A DNA stretch of 64,000 nucleotides from Lasiosphaeris hirsuta (Eukaryota; Ascomycota; Sordariomycetes; Sordariales; Lasiosphaeriaceae), in contig JAUKUA010000001.1 in assembly GCA_030549175.1 (NCBI GenBank), positions 3,720,001-3,784,000 on the forward strand, given 5' to 3'. Positions within the stretch are counted from its first letter, which is position 1. Each line of letters starts with the position of its first letter. The notes under the pieces are model-generated. The model saw only the letters and a program-made list of their open reading frames with translations, did not search any database and had not been told where the DNA came from. Below are positions 57,993-64,000 of this stretch, one piece after another. The position numbers and the translations under genes were made by a program.

Positions 57993-59143
57993 TTATACAA
58001 CCATCTTCTCCTTAGCTGTATCTCCACCAGCTAGTTTTCTCCTTACCCCATCCTTACCGATCTCCTCCAGAAGTCTATGCACCCCCCTCACCAGGCCCGT
58101 CCGCTCCTCGGGCTCAGCGTGGCCACTCCCCGCCCAGCGAATCCGGCATTGATGGTCTACTAGATACGTGTATCCAACCTTGCTGTTGAGCACGCCAATC
58201 GATTCGCGGATTTCATCCGTAATCCCGCGTCGCACCAAGAAGTACTTGTTCCAGTTCTCCTGGCCAACCCGCCGTCGCAGCGACCCAGCAAACAGCCGGA
58301 TAAGCCACGCTTTGAGCGTGTCCTCCTCAACGTTGATCTGCACCAGCTGGGCGCGGCCGCCACTCCCTTGTAGCGCGGCGTGGAGGGCCGGGTTGGCCTC
58401 GGCGGATGTGAAGCTCTGTGCCTGCTTCTCGGCCCATGTGCTGCTGAAGATGGTGACAACCGAGGCACGGCCCTCGAGCGAGGGCGTCGTGTCGGCAGCC
58501 TTGGCGGCCGGGTTCTTCTTATCGAGGGTGCTGCCGTGCAGATTGGGGAAGTAGAGCGAGAGGTCGCCTTTGAAGAGACGCGGCGGCGCGAGGAAAGTCT
58601 TGCCCTTGTGAAACTGCATGTTGCGCCAGTCGCGGAAATAGGGGCGCGACATTTTGTTTTTGCTGGAGAGGTGGTATGTTAGTCAGGCAGGAGAAGAGAG
58701 GGGAAGGGAACATGGTGTCTCTTACAGGAACTCTCGCTTCGCGAGATGCTTCTCGTAATCGACAAAATCATCCCTACGCTGCCTAATACTACGCCTGTCG
58801 ATACCTGTGTTCTCGCCGGCCTTTGGGGGGAAGTTCATGCCAATTGGCCTACTCAGGGGCGTCGGTGTGAAGTCTTCGAACTTCTTGCCATAGCCGCGGG
58901 GGGCATTGGCAAGGGCCCCATTGACCACGACGTTCGCGGCCGGGGGGGGGCTGTAGCGGCTGATGGTGTGTCTGGGATTTGGGTCGTTGCGGGTATCGGA
59001 GCTGATGTTGGCGTTGGTGTTGGCGAAGGCGTAGGCGTCGGGGTCTTGTCGGCAAGCCGTCGGTACGAGATGCTCAAGAACCTCGATTGGCATAGAAGAC
59101 AGCTCGCCCCTTTCGAGCCGGTCAAGGCTGGCCGTGTAATCAT
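57993..59143 (-). CDS. ATP10: Mitochondrial ATPase assembly factor ATP10, apparent frameshift
   Basis: Exons 59143-58726 and 58662-57993 (intron 63 bases, CTCTCCAG acceptor, CT|C junction). Atp10 is an inner-membrane chaperone for Atp6 in the Fo sector. The C-terminal exon is canonical: MSRPYFRDWRNMQFHKGKTF, ALEGRASVV-like, NKYFLVRRGITDEIRESIGV, LNSKVGYTYLVDHQCRIRWA. From the ATG at 59143 a mitochondrial presequence is read (MITRPALTGSKGASCLLCQS, RFLSISYRR). The conserved block GYGKKFEDFTPTPLSRPIGM, though, is in another frame. The frames meet at nine C on the coding strand (58942-58950). One extra C there would join them and give 362 residues. The intact alternative starts at 59093 (MPIEVLEHLV) but lacks a presequence. 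A weak 65-base intron (GTACCG … ACATCAG) could also bridge the frames. Most likely a homopolymer miscall or a true frameshift. Confidence 0.85.
58942..58950. repeat. Nine-base G/C homopolymer at the ATP10 frame change
   Basis: Nine consecutive G on the plus strand (C on the coding strand). The presequence frame and the conserved-domain frame of ATP10 meet exactly here. Confidence 0.85.
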
Positions 59144-59552
59144 GGTGAGCTGCTAGGTAGGTGCTGCAGCGCAGAGGGACAAGTGCGATTTGGCGTCGTT
59201 CAAGTGCTCAGGATCGGTCCCAAGAAATTTCCACGCGACGGGTCGGCAAGCCCCACAGCAGCTGGCACCCTCACCTGCCAGGGACTAGGGCCCTTGTCAG
59301 ATCCAACCGATCCAACAGATCGGCCTGCCAAGTGCTCGGCTATTCGCGGGGTCGCAATCTGTAGCCCCTCGGCCCAATGTCATCAGCCGGGCATAAGCCG
59401 GTGTAAGCCAGAGCTGACAGATGACAGTGTCCCAAGGACCTGCGTTCTCCCTTGGATCAACAGGACGGGACAGTCAATTGGCCTTCAAGATGTGATTGTG
59501 AGCGAATCTTGAGCTTGTGGAATTTTGCGGAATCAATTACTCTTTGTTTGAA
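59144..59552. other. Divergent promoter between ATP10 and the E2 gene
   Basis: 409 bases separate two genes for mitochondrial proteins transcribed away from each other. No specific motif recognised. Confidence 0.45.
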
Positions 59553-61178
59553 ATGCTTTGGCACCAGACTTCACGCGCTGTGCGCCAGCAATGGCGGGTG
59601 TCCGGTGCTCTCAGCCAACGCGTCGCGAGAGCGCCGTCGTCCGCCCTCTACTACCAGTCTCCCGCCAGAGCGTTCCACGCTGCGAGGAGCCTCATGGCGG
59701 TAAAACCAGTCCTTCTAGCTGATATCGGCGAGGGTGAGAACTACCTGTCACTCCTGAAATATGCAATTGGGAGCACCGACTAATTCATTGGCCCGGTTGC
59801 AGGCATCGTCGAGTGCGAGATCATCCAGTGGTTCGTCGAGCCCGGCGCGCGTGTCGAGGAGTTCTCTCCGCTGTGCGAGGTCCAGAGCGACAAGGCCTCG
59901 GTTGAGATTACCAGTCGCTTCGCTGGCGTGGTAAAAAAACTGCATTATGATGCAGGAGAGATGGCCAAGGTCGGCAAGCCCTTCGTTGACATTGACCTCG
60001 AGGGAGATGCCGCCAAGGAGGACCTGGAGGCGTTGACACCTCCCGAGCCCAAACCCACCTCAAACCAAGAAAACATCAGGTCCGAGGTGGTCCAAACACC
60101 TCCTACCTTTGAGACTAGGCCAGCAGTGCAGCAAAGCATAACCGAGCATGCTGGGTCACCTTCACCAGTGCAAAAGGGCAAATATGCTTCTCTCGCGACA
60201 CCCGCGACAAGACATCTGTCTAAAGAGCTAGATGTCGATATCTCGCACGTACCCGGGACCGGAAAGGATGGGCGGGTATTGAAGGAGGACATCTACAAGT
60301 TCGTTGAGACAAGAAAGTCAGCGCCAGCCCAGACACCTTCGTCTGGAGGGTCTACGACAACACTAACAAGCCCCTTCTCGCTGTCGGGGGCCTCAGCAGC
60401 GGGGCTACAGCAGGAAACACCAACAGCTATGACAAGGACACAAGAAATGATGTTCAAGACCATGACACGCTCTCTCAGCATCCCACACTTTCTATACGCC
60501 GACGAGGTCGATTTCACATCACTTGTTGAGCTCCGCGGGCGCTTGAATAAGGTCCTTGCCAAGTCAGGCTTGAGCGATAGCCAAGTGGCCAAGCTCTCCT
60601 ACCTTCCTTTCATCATCAAGGCCGTCTCCATGTCATTGTACAAGTACCCTATCCTCAATGCACGAGTTGAGGTTGAGGGTACCAACGGTAATGGTAACGG
60701 CAACGGAAACAACAAGCCCACCTTGATCTTCCGTAGCCACCACAACATCGGCGTCGCCATGGACACACCCCAAGGTCTTCTTGTCCCCGTGGTCAAGAAC
60801 GTTGGCGGCCTCAATGTGCTCGGCATTGCAGCCGAGCTGGGTAGGCTACAGGCGCTCGCCGTAACGGGAAAGCTATCACCGCAGGACATGGCAGGCGGCA
60901 CCATCACCGTCAGCAACATCGGCAGCATTGGTGGCACCTACCTGTCGCCCGTCGTCGTCGAGCGCGAGGTGGCTATCCTGGGCATTGGCCGCATGCGCAC
61001 CGTCCCGGCCTTCTCAACCGTTCCCGGCGAGGAGGATAAGGTCGTACGCCGCCAGGTATGCAACTTTAGCTGGAGCGCCGACCACCGCGTTGTTGACGGC
61101 GCGACGCTGGCTAGGGCTGCGGATGTGATCAGGACGATTGTGGAGGAGCCGGACGTCATGGTGATGCATTTACGGTGA
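59553..61178 (+). CDS. Branched-chain 2-oxoacid dehydrogenase E2 (dihydrolipoyl transacylase)
   Basis: Two exons (59553-59733, 59803-61178; junction G|GC) give 518 residues. This E2 core transfers acyl groups from the lipoyl arm to CoA in leucine, isoleucine and valine breakdown in the mitochondrial matrix. Residues 1-50 are a basic presequence ending near RAFHAARSLM. The lipoyl domain follows (DIGEG|IVECEIIQWFVEPG), with the lipoylated Lys in SDKASVE (about residue 91). The E1/E3-binding domain is at about 189-225 (ATPATRHLSKELDVDISHVP, GTGKDGRVLKED). After a Ser/Thr linker comes the acyltransferase domain with SIPHFLYADEVDFTSLVELR and the catalytic DHRVVDGA (His near 489). A single lipoyl domain and the phrase IPHFLYADEVD fit the branched-chain type rather than pyruvate or 2-oxoglutarate E2. 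A short GNGNGN insert (about 60688-60714) sits in the catalytic domain. Confidence 0.93.
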
Positions 61179-64000
61179 AAAGGTATACCATGTACCTCGC
61201 AAAGGGTACATATATGCCCTGAGGGCGAGGATGAGAGGGTAAGACGCGACGACGTGCAGTGTCCGGGCTGGCTGCTGATGGGCTGGACGGGCAGCTCGAT
61301 CCCGTCATCTCCTTCCTGTTCCCGTTGCCCCGTTGCTTCCGGAGGGCCCACGTGCGGGCCAGTATTGGGTTCTGTGACACGAGGGAACGCAGCAGGAGCC
61401 GATCAGGGCAGTACGGGACAAGGCAGGCAAAGGTGTGGTACTGATGCAGCCCGGGTGGCCGCGCTGCGCTGGATCAGTCTAACCGAGATACACACATTCA
61501 TGGTATGGGCTGAGGTAGAGGGCCCTCTTTTGGGCAACGGATAGCGAAAAGAAAAATGAGAGGGGAACCCTGAGATTGAAGTCCATGGACAAATCGCTGC
61601 CGCTGCTCAACTTTCTTCCTCGCCCCTTGCCGACCTTCGTTGCGTGCTTCCTTGCATCCCGCAATCACCGCCATCGGATCGTGCCTTCGAGCTCTTTTGT
61701 TCTTTTTTTATCAACAGCCGTTCATTGGGTCCTCGGCTTTGGGGGAATCGGACTGATTGATAACTTGCCGCTGTCAAAAACAGAAATCCGATCTCAACTA
61801 CTTAGCAAAGTAACGTCGTTACTTGAGCGCGGGATAGATTGGGAGAGGGAGTGGAAGAGGGGCCACATCCGTCTCCCCCCTCTATCTACCTGCCGTATCT
61901 TAGGCATACCTAGGTGGGTAAGTAGGCAAGGCAGCGATGTTACCCTTGCTTTCATTTTCTTCTACTTGCTCAATTGCCGGCCCCGGGCCCGGAGTCTGAG
62001 ACTACGACGGTGTGTAATTGCCTGCTTTCTGCCTAGCTAGCGAGGTAGGAGAGGTCATGTATGTTGGCCGCATATCTGCATCCCATCACCCCATTCTGTC
62101 CCATGCATACGCATACAAGCTGACGACCGTCTATGCTCACACCTACCCGCTGAGAAAGTAGGGCGAGGTATGCAGCACCAAGAGAGTAACGATAGGTAGA
62201 CGGTAAGAGAGGTGGTTGTGGTAGGCAGACACTGCGCCGAGTCCGGAGCATTTCGCCTGTCCGGGTCTGAGCAGTCAGGTCTCACACGGCTTGGTTCAAG
62301 GAGGCGAGGCAGGCCGACCAAGTACCCAACGTACTGTCTCGTCCATGTACTGGCCCGTTTGTGCCGATTTTCCCTCTTATTTTCACTCCCACTCACATAC
62401 ACCGCCAAGTCCGGCTGGTCTCGACTACGCTCGATTCAACAAGACACAACTGGCTCGGTCTAGCTCGGGATCGGGAATCGGGGATGGCGAAAGAAGGAGG
62501 AGAGTGGGGGACGGGGGATTCCAGGTTTGTGGAAGGGCGAGGTGAAAAGGGAGAGGAAAAAAACGTTGGCAGCTGTTCGTTGGTGCCAAGGCTGCCGTGT
62601 CTGTCTGTCTTGCAGGACAAAAGCCCAGCCGCCTCACCTGCAGCCCAAGTCGCCATTTTTTCCCCTGCGGGATGGCCCCATCTTTAGAAGTTTTGAGAGA
62701 AGCGTCAAGGTGGGGGAATCGACATAATCCCTCCCCCGTTCCCATTCCAGGACTGGACTACCTTGAGGAATTTCATATCCCGTACCTAAAGCAATCTGTG
62801 TTACCGGGTTTCTTGTGCGGCGCTACTGTATTGATCACCGAGAGGAGTTGGCCGAGATTGAGGAAAAGGAGAGAAATAGGACATTCCGTGGTGTAGTCGC
62901 ATCTTAGTCAAGGGACTGTGGTCCGGCCCTGTTAGCTTTTCCATTACGAGCGTGACTGGCAGCAGATGTGGGCTTGGGTGGCGGCGCCACTCCTTCTCTC
63001 CGGCATTCCGGTCGCTGGTTCTCTGTTCCATTGTAACAGGACACCAGGACTGCTCCCGAATGGCGATTGACCTATTGGCGGGGAACTTGCGAGACGATTG
63101 CGACGTAGGAGCCAAATCCCCGAGTTGTCGCTATGAGATCTAAGGGAGCCAGTCTAATTTGAGGCTAGAGAAGAGCGAAGGCTGCTGTTACGTCATGCCA
63201 GGGCGTCCGTCACCATTGGACTACAGGGAAATAGTGGGGAGGCGCGCTCTAACATCGCAGGAATTTCAGCGTTCTCCAAACCCCAGAGTCTTCACCTCGA
63301 TATATCCTGGGAGAAGAGATACGCACCTGCCGGTTCACTTTAAGGCGATCGGCAGGGTATTTGTTCTATCGCGGTTCCTCCCGTCCTTAGCTGTCACTGG
63401 CCGGGTACTACCAATCCACCGTGTATATGCGAGTGGCCGACGGCTCTCTTGGCAAATCCCAAGAATGGGAAGCGAACCCGGGACTGCATCACAACTCTCT
63501 TGCAAACGAACCGGCATGCGCACAAAGATAGTGTATTGCATAGAGGTATCTCATTACAATATCACGAAGTTGAGTAAATGGTACCTTAGGAAGAGGAGCA
63601 AAAGAGCAACGCATGTCATCATCGTTGTCGCGTGCAGAGACAAAAGAATAACAAGGAAACATAACATGTCTCCAAGCTCGAGATCAACAATTAGAAACAA
63701 GAGGAAATATGAGAAGCAAGCCGTTGTGGCTTGAGCCCAGTTGCACTTCATCATAGTGAAAAAAGGAACTGTGTTGAAAAGAAGGAAAAGGTACTCCTCC
63801 TTCCAACGGCGACCATGTTTCGTGGTACGGACTTCATCATTATTCTCTCTCCCATCGCTTGCTCTATGCGCGCAGCGTGTTCTACTTGTCGCAAACACAT
63901 GGCAGTGTCGCATCGCCAACCCAGGTATGCATAGCCCGTTTTTAACGCCCTTGACTGAAGCTGAGGCTTTGCAGCCCAGCAGTGTCGAAATGCACCAGAT
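61179..64000. other. 2.8-kb terminal region with no supported gene
   Basis: E2 3' region, then sequence with short chance frames. Around 61885-61935 and 62030-62050 there are repeated CCTACC/AGGTA words often seen in fungal spacers. An open frame at 63159-63734 (191 codons) has no recognisable domain. The AT-richer part 63540-63800 could be the promoter of a gene beyond the right edge. Confidence 0.4.

Noticed and set aside
63440..63510. tRNA-like B box (CCCGGGTTCGCTTCCC on the minus strand)
   Set aside because: No matching A box or acceptor stem.
63159..63734. 191-codon open frame near the right edge
   Set aside because: No domain, basic low-complexity end, no splice or start support.

Overview
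The window is a nuclear segment of a filamentous ascomycete, most likely a Sordariomycete. The evidence is the genes themselves (fungal NUP120, CAF120, VMA13, UTP23, STT3, a Rad53/Chk2-type kinase), the many short introns of about 50-250 bases with GTRNGT donors, CTRAC-like branch sites and YAG acceptors, and roughly one gene per 2.8 kb. I see 22 protein-coding loci (one cut by the left edge, one probably broken) and one tRNA gene. I see no intact transposon, secondary-metabolite cluster, CRISPR array or other prokaryote-type feature. Exon structures were worked out by eye from reading frame and splice signals.

0-24 kb: the end of a Cys-rich finger protein; a multiply frame-broken copy of a fungal family I could not name; a one-pass membrane protein; RAD51; nucleoporin NUP120; retromer VPS26 (-); ribosomal RPL9; a secreted or plasma-membrane Cys-rich protein (-); V-ATPase subunit H (VMA13); and a five-exon acylphosphatase with a 13-base exon.

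24-38 kb: four minus-strand genes in a row. They are a DUF726 lipase-fold membrane protein, the SSU-processome factor UTP23, a mitochondrial PTC7-type PP2C phosphatase, and the CCR4-NOT-associated PH protein CAF120. About 4.9 kb without a convincing gene follows (38.2-43.0 kb), including an AT-richer stretch.

43-64 kb: a Rad53/Chk2-type kinase with SQ/TQ motifs and an N-terminal FHA domain; a zinc-motif protein (-); tRNA-Lys(CTT) with an intron; the oligosaccharyltransferase catalytic subunit STT3 (-); ribosomal genes RPL35 (-) and RPL6 (+) sharing a 381-base divergent promoter; Golgi SNARE GOS1; the F1Fo-ATPase assembly factor ATP10 (-, with an apparent frameshift at a 9-base homopolymer); and the branched-chain 2-oxoacid dehydrogenase E2. 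The last 2.8 kb has no supported gene.

The genes are ordinary cell machinery: DNA damage response, nuclear pore, ribosome, membrane traffic, mitochondria, glycosylation. They do not form a cluster working on one task. The points worth a second look are at gene-structure level: very small exons, stop-free introns of length 3n, homopolymer-linked frame breaks and a 22-base poly-C tract. I did not find a convincing new biological system.
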